The notes beneath the pieces are model-generated. The model was not told the origin of the DNA. It worked only from the letters and a program-made list of their open reading frames with translations, and made no database searches. Made by a program: the position numbers and the translations under genes. From Macrococcoides goetzii (GTDB taxonomy: Bacteria > Bacillota > Bacilli > Staphylococcales > Staphylococcaceae): 64,000 nucleotides of DNA. Below are positions 10,094 to 17,685 of the stretch, in pieces. Where the stretch lies: positions 1 through 64,000 of the forward strand of contig NZ_MJBI02000004.1 in NCBI RefSeq assembly GCF_002742385.2, read 5' to 3'. Position 1 is the stretch's first letter, and every line of letters begins with the position of its first letter.

Positions 10094-10165
10094 ATTCCAC
10101 ACCACCTATAATTTATAATATTTGCATTTTAAATTATAACATAATAAAGGCCTCAATAAACGAAA

Positions 10166-11209
10166 TTAAACTTGATGATTGTTATCAATATAATAATTAA
10201 AGATTTTAGTCATCGATACCGGAAAATTATATAAATCTTTGTCTTCAACTGAAATGAGTTGATAGTTTTCAGGTATGATATCTTTCGTATGTGCAAGATA
10301 TACTTCCAGCTGCCATTCCAAATGTGTAAATTGATGTTTCGTCTTAACGATCGGTGTGTCTTCAATAAACAATGACATATCCATTTTTTCTTCAATATCA
10401 CTGACATGTGTATCCATTTCAAACATCGGAAACTGCCACATCGAAGCAAGTAATCCTGTTTCAGGTCGCTGTTCAATAATGATCTGTCCATCCTTTTGAA
10501 TAATCAGAACTTTATATTGCTGAACTGTTTTCTTAACTTTTTTCAACTTAACTGGTAAATTCAATACATTTCCCTCTTCAAAGGCTTCGCAGTGACTTTG
10601 AACGGGACAAAGCATACATAATGGTGTCTTTGGTGTGCACACCGTTGCCCCTAGTTCCATCAACGCTTCATTGAAATCACCTGCTGTTTCCGGCATCACT
10701 TCCATTACTTTCGATTCAAAATGACGTCGTGCTTTTGAATTAGATATATCAAAGTGATCATTATCAAGTCTTGCAAATACACGATATACATTGCCATCCA
10801 CTGCCGGTAATGGATGATTAAATGCAATACTCATTACAGCGCCCTGTGTATATGGACCAACACCTTTCAATGAGAGAAATGTAGATGGGTCATTTGGTAC
10901 TTCACTATTGTAATTGTCTTTTACATCACGAATTGCCTGATGAAAATTTCTAATGCGTGAATAATAGCCCAAACCTTCCCAATATTTTGCAACCTCATCA
11001 ATGGGTGTTTCAGCAAGTATATCAACACTCGGGAACCGCTCGATAAATCTTGTGTAATAGGCACGAACTGTGTTTACTTGTGTTTGCTGCAGCATGACTT
11101 CAGATAACCATATTTTATATGGGTCTTTCGTCTCACGCCACGGCATCTGTCTTTTATTATGTTCAAACCATTTTAATAAATCTTTACTAAACGTTGCTTT
11201 ATGTTTCAT
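10166..11209 (-). CDS. mutY: A/G-specific adenine DNA glycosylase MutY
   Basis: Removes adenine mispaired with 8-oxoguanine. The HhH-GPD domain (first 210 residues) has the catalytic Glu in WLSEVMLQQTQV and the catalytic Asp in PAVDGNVYRV after LKGVGPYTQGA. The 4Fe-4S loop has C-x6-C-x2-C-x5-C (CTPKTPLCMLCPVQSHC). The C-terminal NUDIX-like domain reads 8-oxoguanine. The start is uncertain: the 347-residue form MKHKATFSKD fits family length, but its ribosome site is weak; an upstream in-frame ATG at 11257 would add 16 residues and sits against the divergent ydjM promoter. Confidence 0.92.
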   Translation of the reverse strand: MKHKATFSKDLLKWFEHNKRQMPWRETKDPYKIWLSEVMLQQTQVNTVRAYYTRFIERFPSVDILAETPIDEVAKYWEGLGYYSRIRNFHQAIRDVKDNYNSEVPNDPSTFLSLKGVGPYTQGAVMSIAFNHPLPAVDGNVYRVFARLDNDHFDISNSKARRHFESKVMEVMPETAGDFNEALMELGATVCTPKTPLCMLCPVQSHCEAFEEGNVLNLPVKLKKVKKTVQQYKVLIIQKDGQIIIEQRPETGLLASMWQFPMFEMDTHVSDIEEKMDMSLFIEDTPIVKTKHQFTHLEWQLEVYLAHTKDIIPENYQLISVEDKDLYNFPVSMTKIFNYYIDNNHQV

Positions 11210-11276
11210 AACAACCAACTTTCTAAATTTATTGTTAATTCGATTAATTTCGTTCATGCTTCTATGAAATTTCGCT

Positions 11277-11282
11277 TATAAT
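11277..11282 (+). promoter_or_regulatory. -10 box of the ydjM-like gene
   Basis: TATAAT, 24 bases before the start codon; the -35 region (TTCATG at 18 bases) is weak. Confidence 0.4.
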
Positions 11283-11305
11283 AGTATATGAAAGGGATGA
11301 TTCAT

Positions 11306-12298
11306 ATGGATACAGCTACTCATGTCGTTATGGGCGTTGCACTTGCAGGATTATCAACGATTGATCCGGCAGTTACAACAATGTACCCTGCTATCGTAAC
11401 AACAGTAATGGTCGGAAGTCAGATTCCTGACATTGATACAGTGTTAAAATTTAAAAATAATGCCGTCTATATCAATAACCATAGAGGTATTACACATTCA
11501 ATTCCATTTACATTGATGTGGCCAATCCTCATTACAATATTAGTGAGTTTTATCTTTAAAGAAAATCAATATTTCCATATATGGTTATGGGCACAAATTG
11601 CCGTCTTTCTGCACGTATTTGTCGATATTTTTAATTCTTATGGGACGCAGGCACTAAGACCGCTAACGAAGAAATGGATTCAAATTGGCATTATCAATAC
11701 GTTTGATCCCATCATTTTCTTACTGCATATTGGTGCAATCACTTTGTGGTACTTTGGTGGTAATCCCGTTTATATCTTTACAAGCTTAATTATTATACTA
11801 GTAATCTACTATATCATTAGACGTATACTTCAACAATCGATTAAACGTGCAGCCATCAAATTAATACCGAAAGATGAAAGCATTATCAAAACTTTCGTAG
11901 CACCTACGATACGTTTCTTTGAATGGCGTGTCGCCATCCAGACAAACACACATGATTATATTGGTCGTAGCTATAAGCGTTCGGTTAACTTTAATGATCG
12001 CTTTAAACGCATACCTTTTCCTGAAGCAAAATATATGCAGTATGCAAAGAATGACCCTAATTTTAAAGCATTTATTAATTTCAGTTCAATTTACCGCTGG
12101 ACAGTCACAAAAACAGATACTGGCTATGAACTGCGTTTTATTGATTTACGTTATTTAAAGAAAGGACACTATTCTTTTGTAGCCATATTAGGATTAGATA
12201 GTAACTACAAGGTAACTCATAGTTATACCGGATGGGTGTTCTCTGAAGATAAATTACAAAAAAAATTATTACGTGGCCGCGTAAAAATAATAGAGTAA
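11306..12298 (+). CDS. YdjM-like membrane-bound metal-dependent hydrolase (DUF457)
   Basis: 330-residue membrane protein of the LexA-regulated YdjM / DUF457 family of predicted metal-dependent hydrolases. Conserved metal-ligand motifs are HVVMGVAL at the N-terminus, the DIDTVLKF loop (near 46), NHRGITHS (near 62-69) and HVFVDIFNSYGTQ (near 107). About four or five transmembrane helices span residues 10-185; a soluble C-terminal domain follows. The start after GGGATG is preferred to an ATG 18 bases earlier. No LexA site is evident. Substrate unknown. Confidence 0.82.
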   Translation: MDTATHVVMGVALAGLSTIDPAVTTMYPAIVTTVMVGSQIPDIDTVLKFKNNAVYINNHRGITHSIPFTLMWPILITILVSFIFKENQYFHIWLWAQIAVFLHVFVDIFNSYGTQALRPLTKKWIQIGIINTFDPIIFLLHIGAITLWYFGGNPVYIFTSLIIILVIYYIIRRILQQSIKRAAIKLIPKDESIIKTFVAPTIRFFEWRVAIQTNTHDYIGRSYKRSVNFNDRFKRIPFPEAKYMQYAKNDPNFKAFINFSSIYRWTVTKTDTGYELRFIDLRYLKKGHYSFVAILGLDSNYKVTHSYTGWVFSEDKLQKKLLRGRVKIIE

Positions 12299-12326
12299 AA
12301 GATGCAGGACTGCATCTTTTACTCTA
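12291..12326. terminator. Bidirectional terminator, perfect 16-bp palindrome
   Basis: TAGAGTAAAAGATGCA, four bases, and its exact complement, with T-rich flanks in both directions. It separates ydjM from the convergent transporter operon. Confidence 0.88.
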
Positions 12327-12329
12327 TTT

Positions 12330-13193
12330 TTACTTTTTATTTTTTATTTTGCCGAATTTAATATTTTTTACGTTCAGTTTATTGTCTTTATGCTTAAAGT
12401 TATCTTCATTATCAGACATCACAGATTTATTGACATTGATTTCATCCTTTAGAATTTTGTAAAGATAGCTAAACCACATGTAGATTAATATTAGTTCGAA
12501 AAGGAAGATCATCTGGCTCGGTAAATTAAGAAAAGGTGTTGTTCCTAATACAACAGACTCCTCAATACCATTCACTACAAAATAAAATGGATTAAGCTTT
12601 AATATGTTTACAACAAGTTCAGGTAAATCTGATGGAATCCATAAAATAGGCACACTAATAAAAATAACTGCTAAAATGCCTATGATAATCCAGCGCATAT
12701 TACGAATTAAATGTGACGTTAAAGCAAGTAACGTACATATTGGCATCAATAATAAAAATGTTAACAATGAAAAGTACAATATACACAGAAAGCTTGTATC
12801 CATCTCTACTTTGTTTGTCGCTGAAATAAGCAACAGCATCAATAAAGATAATATAAACAACAAGAAAAAGTTAATAATCTGAACCGTCGTTAATACATAC
12901 GTCGGTGTATTTGTAATATTTAGCATAAATCCTCTTGTCTGTAGCATCTTCATCGAAAAATATACAGAACATGCGATCCAGAAGAATACTAAATAACCAG
13001 AAAGCGACCACACTTTAGATAATTTTTCGATTGGCAGACTCTCGGTAATATTAAGCAACAAGAAAGTCGCAGCGATTAATAGTAAATTAATCAATAACCA
13101 GATAGAATAAAGCTTTTGATTATAGTAAATCTCAATTAATGCATTTTTAATTGTATGTGGAATATATTTGATTGTGTTTAATAATTCATTCAT
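12330..13193 (-). CDS. TagG-like ABC-2 permease
   Basis: 287-residue integral membrane protein with six predicted helices (about 32-50, 65-85, 105-130, 138-162, 170-190, 228-248) and a very lysine- and asparagine-rich cytoplasmic tail (last 40 residues). The LNPFYFVVNGIEESVV segment near 203 resembles the conserved LNP-F-NG-R-S region of the teichoic-acid permease TagG/TarG. It begins nine bases after the TagH-like gene and is the last gene of the recX operon. By analogy it may export a wall polymer, but the true teichoic-acid exporter is probably elsewhere; function unproven. Confidence 0.6.
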   Translation of the reverse strand: MNELLNTIKYIPHTIKNALIEIYYNQKLYSIWLLINLLLIAATFLLLNITESLPIEKLSKVWSLSGYLVFFWIACSVYFSMKMLQTRGFMLNITNTPTYVLTTVQIINFFLLFILSLLMLLLISATNKVEMDTSFLCILYFSLLTFLLLMPICTLLALTSHLIRNMRWIIIGILAVIFISVPILWIPSDLPELVVNILKLNPFYFVVNGIEESVVLGTTPFLNLPSQMIFLFELILIYMWFSYLYKILKDEINVNKSVMSDNEDNFKHKDNKLNVKNIKFGKIKNKK

Positions 13194-13202
13194 GATTCAC
13201 AC

Positions 13203-14735
13203 CTACATCTGAATATATAGCCATTCATTCTTCGAAAAGTCTGCAATGCCATATCCTTCTCCAATTTTTACGATCCATTCATCTGTTTGAATGCCAAATT
13301 TCTTTTTTAAACCTGCTGCATTTTCTATCGGAAAACTAATACCATTCATATGATTCGTATCGTTAAAGTGCAGATTAATTTTATTCTTTGTTAATTTAAC
13401 TTTAAATCTATCTTTTGTTTCTGGATACAACTCTTTATTGATTGTTGCATGACTTTTGCCTAAGTACCCATTAAAGAATTCTCTAAAGTTAACATAATTG
13501 CCATACATATAATCTTCAAGCTCACTATACGTATGCTCATCATACAATGCAGCTGGATTGATATAAGTAATATCTTTTTTATTAACATCCATTGCGCTGC
13601 CTGCAAAATCTACTCTATAAACTTTTTCGTTCAAGCCGGAGATTGTTAGTACTGTATTGCCTGGTAACTTAATATCTTTAGATTTATTTGTAAGCTTCGT
13701 TTCCTTATTTGTTACACCGAATGCATACTTATCAATATATTCTTTCTTCGGTTTTTCGACGATACTATTTTCTTCAGTAGCAGTAATTTTACTTGGTACA
13801 CCGATATTATTCAGTAATAATACGAACATGAGGGCAATACCAAACAATATTAGCGCACTCGTTGTAAGCAGCTTTTGTAGACTTTCATCTACAATAACCC
13901 CACCATAACGTTTGATACGACTTAATTTATCTCCTTCATCATGATCAAGAGATCTGCCCATCTTATAATTCAAGTCAAATAGTTCTCTTTCACTCTCATT
14001 ACGACAACTATTATATTCTTTAATATATGTATGATATAGTGGAATAATTTCAGCTGGCGTACCAGACTTCCTCACCTGTCCATGACTCATCCAGGTAATA
14101 TAATTTGCTTTAGAATTAATAAAGTCAATATCTGACTCAATTAATACGATTGATTTGCCTTCCTTAACAAGTAAATCAATCACCATGCCAAATTTTTCTT
14201 TAAAAACATCATCAAGATGTTGATATAAATCATCAAAGATAATAACTTCTGGCTTTAAAAAATATGCTAATGCTATCATTAACTTAGAGCGGTCAGATGT
14301 TGTTAAATCATTCGTTGATTTTTTCTCCTGATCTTTTAAACCACTAAAATCAAGAACATGTTTACGTTTTTCATTAAATGAATTTAATGGAAGATTATAT
14401 GATAAGAAGATAGATTCAATCAGTTGCTTAACGGATGATTCTCCATCAAGAATATGGTTATGACTCGCTAAAAAAGTCGGATGATCGTTTTTTACACGTC
14501 CTTCATTTGGTTCAACAACTTTTGATATTAATTTACCGATGACAGATTTCCCAGAGTTGGGTATTCCGATTAAACCTAAAATTTCTCCTTTGTATAGATG
14601 GATCGTAACATCTTTTACTTCAACATGATGATTTTTAGATTCCGGCATAATAATATCTCTAAACTTTGAGAATCCGCTGACATGTCGGAAGTATTTTGTT
14701 ACATTTACCAGTCTTACTAAAATATTATTTGACAT
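13203..14735 (-). CDS. TagH-like ABC ATPase with degenerate catalytic motifs
   Basis: 510 residues with B. subtilis TagH architecture: an N-terminal ABC domain (1-240), a linker, one transmembrane helix (about 286-309) and a 200-residue extracytoplasmic tail. Walker A GIPNSGKS (57-64) is intact. Other motifs look damaged by comparison with TagH: the LSGGQ-type signature reads LTTSDR (144-149), the Walker B Glu is Asp (IFDD, 166-169), and the switch His appears to be Ser (IESD near 201). ATP binding is plausible; normal hydrolysis is doubtful. AAGGAG precedes the ATG. It sits between yfhH and a TagG-like permease. It may be a structural or regulatory paralog rather than a working exporter. Confidence 0.65.
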   Translation of the reverse strand: MSNNILVRLVNVTKYFRHVSGFSKFRDIIMPESKNHHVEVKDVTIHLYKGEILGLIGIPNSGKSVIGKLISKVVEPNEGRVKNDHPTFLASHNHILDGESSVKQLIESIFLSYNLPLNSFNEKRKHVLDFSGLKDQEKKSTNDLTTSDRSKLMIALAYFLKPEVIIFDDLYQHLDDVFKEKFGMVIDLLVKEGKSIVLIESDIDFINSKANYITWMSHGQVRKSGTPAEIIPLYHTYIKEYNSCRNESERELFDLNYKMGRSLDHDEGDKLSRIKRYGGVIVDESLQKLLTTSALILFGIALMFVLLLNNIGVPSKITATEENSIVEKPKKEYIDKYAFGVTNKETKLTNKSKDIKLPGNTVLTISGLNEKVYRVDFAGSAMDVNKKDITYINPAALYDEHTYSELEDYMYGNYVNFREFFNGYLGKSHATINKELYPETKDRFKVKLTKNKINLHFNDTNHMNGISFPIENAAGLKKKFGIQTDEWIVKIGEGYGIADFSKNEWLYIQM

Positions 14736-14746
14736 TTTTATTCTCC

Positions 14747-15067
14747 TTAAGCATCAAGCTGTAACAGTGCCAAAGGTATCCCTTCTTCATCTAATTGGGA
14801 ACCTAATCTGAATCCCCACGCAAATACGCCTTTAATACGCTCAACTTTAAAGTATTCTTTTTGATTTCCGATCAGTTGATATACTTTACCGATTTCAACC
14901 TTTTTTGTATCAACCATGTAGCTCTCTGCAATTAAAGCTTTACGCATCCAGACTTCATATTCATTTACAATCCCCATCGTTTCAGCTTTTCTTGCTTTTT
15001 CACGATAAGTACCGACAATCTCACGTAATTCATGTTCATTCATTTCGATTAATTTTTTCTCATTCAC
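14747..15067 (-). CDS. yfhH: YfhH family protein (DUF1811)
   Basis: 106-residue cytosolic protein of the YfhH family, function unknown; it also follows recX in Bacillus. The N-terminus is helical and charged; the C-terminal half is a small beta barrel (KVYQLIGNQKEYFKVERIKGVFAWGFRLGS). It starts at GTG in a GTGA overlap with the recX stop, so translation is coupled. The nearby ATG is out of frame. Confidence 0.85.
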   Translation of the reverse strand: MNEKKLIEMNEHELREIVGTYREKARKAETMGIVNEYEVWMRKALIAESYMVDTKKVEIGKVYQLIGNQKEYFKVERIKGVFAWGFRLGSQLDEEGIPLALLQLDA

Positions 15068-15858
15068 TCGAGTCCACTATCCTTTAAACGTTCTATTATT
15101 ATATCGTATTCAAAACCTTTTCTCATCATGCTTTGAATGACTTTTTGCTTCAGTTCAAAACCTTCATGTTTACGCGCTAAACGATTAACTTCTTTTTCAA
15201 GATTTTTTTGTAGTGCATCTTCATTTGTATCTATTTTAACATTTTTTAATGCATCATTTGCAATATCCAAATTATAACCTTTTTGAATCAGAGTTTGCAT
15301 TATTTTTTGCTGAATCATACGTGCGGATTGCTTTTTTTCGTACTTTCTTGTTATTTTAGCGGTAATTTTATCTATTCTTTCTTTGGTAACTTCAGTTTCG
15401 AATTGATATGAATACTTATCGATTAAATTTTGCTCTATACCAAGTTCCTTTAATTTCTGAGCAAAGATAACCGGACCTTTATCAGTCGTATTTATCATTG
15501 TATTCATAAAGCTAATACAATAATCTTCGTGATTAATATAACCATTTACTTTACAATACTCGATTGCTTTGTCAGTTGCCTGTGGATTTACTTCTAACTT
15601 CGTCAAGTAATCTCGTACTTCTTTTTCTGTACGCTTCTTATAGGATAAATACTGAATTGCTTTATTGATCGCTACACGATATCCATCATATTCACCGATT
15701 TTAATCAACATTTCGTCTGTAAGTATTAAATCTTTCTTCAGATTAAAATGAACATAAGTAGCAGCATCAATACCTGCGAAAAATTCACCGTTGATATATA
15801 AGTTAAAGCGTTCTTTATTATTTTTCTGTACTTCTATTTTGGTGATTTTTTTCTCCAT
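15064..15858 (-). CDS. recX: Regulatory protein RecX
   Basis: 264-residue inhibitor and modulator of RecA filaments. It is all-helical with tandem three-helix repeats, of the longer Gram-positive type. Landmarks are KITKIEVQKNNKERFNLY at the start, YRVAINKAIQYLSYKKRTEKEVRDYL (near 85), NTTDKGPVIFAQKLKELGI and the C-terminal MMRKGFEYDIIIERL. Two ATG codons are adjacent; the second has better spacing from GGAGG. It leads an operon with yfhH and the TagH/TagG-like pair. The sgtB terminator lies directly upstream, so the promoter must be very close or transcription partly reads through. Confidence 0.9.
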   Translation of the reverse strand: MEKKITKIEVQKNNKERFNLYINGEFFAGIDAATYVHFNLKKDLILTDEMLIKIGEYDGYRVAINKAIQYLSYKKRTEKEVRDYLTKLEVNPQATDKAIEYCKVNGYINHEDYCISFMNTMINTTDKGPVIFAQKLKELGIEQNLIDKYSYQFETEVTKERIDKITAKITRKYEKKQSARMIQQKIMQTLIQKGYNLDIANDALKNVKIDTNEDALQKNLEKEVNRLARKHEGFELKQKVIQSMMRKGFEYDIIIERLKDSGLE

Positions 15859-15871
15859 CATAAAACCTCCA

Positions 15872-15903
15872 TAAAAATAACGCTAAATGAATATTTAGCG
15901 TTA
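15872..15903 (-). terminator. Terminator of sgtB, directly before recX
   Basis: On the minus strand TAACGCTAAAT, four bases, ATTTAGCGTTA, then TTTTTAT. It ends 15 bases before the recX start, so it could also act as an attenuator for recX. Confidence 0.75.
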
Positions 15904-15915
15904 ATCTTATACATA

Positions 15916-16635
15916 TTATAACCCACTTACAGCTTCATTATATTGCGTTTGATCAATAAATTTCTGATCCAGCATCTTTTGTAGTGTTTCTTTTGTACGT
16001 GTCTTTAAAGCAGTGTCTGATTGATAAGCTTCTGGATGGTATACAGATGGTGCGTTAATACTGCTTGCTAGTAATGCACTTTGGAGTACTGTTATTTGAG
16101 GGTAATATTGATTTTCTTTATGTGTACTGGCATTAAAATCTGCGTTTGCAGCAGTTTCAATATTATAATGATTATTTCCAAAATAAATGGAATTCAAATA
16201 ATAACTCATAATCTGATCTTTCGTGAAATTATTCTCAATACGCTTTGCGACAACAACTTCCTTAATCTTTCGTGAAATAGACTTTTCATTATTAAAGAAG
16301 TAAGTCTTCGCAAGTTGCTGGGTGATTGAACTCCCACCTTGTGACGCTTCTCCGTTCTTAATAGACACTAGTATTGCACGTCCAGTTCCAAACCAATCCA
16401 CTCCATCATGTGTATTGAAGCGTTTATCTTCAACAGCGATGAAAGCATTTTTCACATAGGGCTGCATATCTTGTGTGGCAACATAAGTTTCCTGTTGCTC
16501 AATTGTACGAAGTTCACCGATATCGACTTGAAAGCCTTTATATACATTAAAACCGACATATAACATAATTAATAGTAATGGAATTAGTAAAATAGAAAAA
16601 CAACCACAACCGCATCCACGTTTTTTTCTTTTCAA
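15916..16635 (-). CDS. sgtB: Monofunctional peptidoglycan glycosyltransferase (GT51)
   Basis: 239-residue membrane-anchored transglycosylase that polymerises lipid II into glycan strands. A basic, Cys-rich start (KRKKRGCGCGC) leads into one transmembrane helix (about 13-30). The GT51 motifs are all present: EDKRFNTHDGVDW (catalytic Glu near 70), GGSSITQQLAK (near 101), RKIKEVVVAKRIE and the second-Glu region with YYLNSIYFG. There is no transpeptidase domain. It starts at TTG, seven bases after GAGGTG. It lies beside recX as in staphylococci and may back up the class A penicillin-binding protein. Confidence 0.9.
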   Translation of the reverse strand: MKRKKRGCGCGCFSILLIPLLLIMLYVGFNVYKGFQVDIGELRTIEQQETYVATQDMQPYVKNAFIAVEDKRFNTHDGVDWFGTGRAILVSIKNGEASQGGSSITQQLAKTYFFNNEKSISRKIKEVVVAKRIENNFTKDQIMSYYLNSIYFGNNHYNIETAANADFNASTHKENQYYPQITVLQSALLASSINAPSVYHPEAYQSDTALKTRTKETLQKMLDQKFIDQTQYNEAVSGL

Positions 16636-16758
16636 CTGTATGCACCTCTTTTCTTAAATTCATCTTACCACCACGATTAAATGTTTGGAATTAAAAGAAG
16701 CAGGATGTGTATAAAATCAGTCTTGGGATGTATGAGGTGATGTTGATGTTGATGTTTA

Positions 16759-17033
16759 TGCTAGCGATATTTTCCGTTTGTCGCTAGCATCTCTTTGTTT
16801 TCGGTTCTTTTTCGTTACTTGCTAGCGATATTTTACGTTTGTCGCTAGCATCTTTATGATTTCGATTCTTTTCCGGTACTTGCTAGCGATATTTTACGTT
16901 TGTCGCTAGCATCTTTATGATTTCGATTCTTTTTCGTTACTTGCTAGCGATATTTTACGTTTGTCGCTAGCATCTCTTTGTTTTCGGTTCTTTTTCGTTA
17001 CTTGCTAGCGATATTTTACGTTTATCGCTAGCA
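16759..17033. repeat. Five-copy hairpin array, 61-bp period
   Basis: Five hairpins begin at 16759, 16820, 16881, 16942 and 17003, exactly 61 bases apart. Each is 31 bases: TGCTAGCGA, a 13-base loop (TATTTTACGTTTG with single changes in the first and last), and TCGCTAGCA. All ten arms are unchanged. The 30-base spacers come in two types in order A, B, B', A (type A begins TCTCTTTGTTTTCGG; type B begins TCTTTATGATTTCGA). A solitary diverged hairpin lies at 21769-21798. Function unknown; there are no neighbouring cas or transposase genes. Confidence 0.92.
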
Positions 17034-17034
17034 C

Positions 17035-17064
17035 AAAAAAACCAGCCAACAAATGCCAGCTGGT
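17035..17064 (-). terminator. Terminator of the PfpI-family gene
   Basis: On the minus strand ACCAGC, a 12-base loop, GCTGGT and a T-run. It abuts the last unit of the hairpin array. Confidence 0.65.
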
Positions 17065-17076
17065 AAAAAATCTATT

Positions 17077-17595
17077 CTATTTTAATAATGCTAATGATTC
17101 ACGGTTAAAGTCTTCTAAGTCATCAGGTGTACGTGATGTTACGATATTGCTATCTACAACAACTGATTCGTCTACTACTGTTGCACCAGCATTTTCTAAA
17201 TCTTTACGTACAGATAAATAACTTGTTAACTTTTTACCTTTTAATAAATCTGTATCGATTAATAACTGTGGTCCGTGACAGATGGCGAATACAGGTTTTT
17301 CATTTGAAACGAATGCTTTTGTAAATTCACCGAATCGTCCTTGCTCATCCCCACGTAACATATCTGGTGAGAATCCACCCGGGATTAATAACGCATCGAA
17401 GTCTTCAGGTTTAACATCACCGATTGCTTTATCTATCGTTACTTCTGTATTGTCCTTTTTACCTTTTACTGTGCTACCCGCTTCTTTACCGATAACAGTA
17501 ATTTCATGTCCTTCTTTTTTAAAGGCCTCAACCGGGCTCGTAAATTCTACATCTTCAAATAAATTGTCTAATACTACTGCGATTTTCTTAGTCAT
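17077..17595 (-). CDS. DJ-1/PfpI family protein
   Basis: 172-residue protein of the DJ-1/PfpI superfamily, close to S. aureus SAV1875. The active-site nucleophile is the Cys in FAICHGPQ (near 105), with the partner acidic residue in FEDVEFTSP (near 17) and IPGGFSPD near 76. Members act as deglycases, glyoxalases or chaperones; the exact reaction here is unproven. The start MTKKIAVV follows AGGAGG; a reading 22 codons longer has no ribosome site. Confidence 0.88.
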   Translation of the reverse strand: MTKKIAVVLDNLFEDVEFTSPVEAFKKEGHEITVIGKEAGSTVKGKKDNTEVTIDKAIGDVKPEDFDALLIPGGFSPDMLRGDEQGRFGEFTKAFVSNEKPVFAICHGPQLLIDTDLLKGKKLTSYLSVRKDLENAGATVVDESVVVDSNIVTSRTPDDLEDFNRESLALLK

Positions 17596-17653
17596 AATAT
17601 AAATTCCTCCTAAAATCGTTATAGTATTATTTACCCGTCTTAAAAATGATGAA

Positions 17654-17680
17654 ACATCCATAGCAAATTACTATGGATGT
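17654..17680 (-). terminator. Hairpin after the RlmD-like gene
   Basis: On the minus strand ACATCCATAG, seven bases, CTATGGATGT, then TTTCATCATTTTT. The T-run is interrupted, so efficiency is uncertain. Confidence 0.5.
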
Positions 17681-17685
17681 AACTG

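Larger units (their letters stand above)
16636..17076. other. 441-bp intergenic region with hairpin array
   Basis: It holds the sgtB upstream region (16636-16758, with a short TGTTGA microrepeat near 16738-16757), the five-hairpin array and the terminator of the PfpI-family gene. No coding sequence was seen. Both neighbours are transcribed on the minus strand, so the array lies between the end of one gene and the promoter side of sgtB. Confidence 0.8.

Noticed and set aside
16759-17033. Regularly spaced repeats could be a CRISPR array
   Set aside because: The spacers are near-identical rather than unique, the repeat is a short hairpin with a long loop, and there are no cas genes in the window.
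17282-17602. 106-codon frame opposite the PfpI-family gene
   Set aside because: Antisense shadow; the minus-strand protein has clear family motifs over the same bases.
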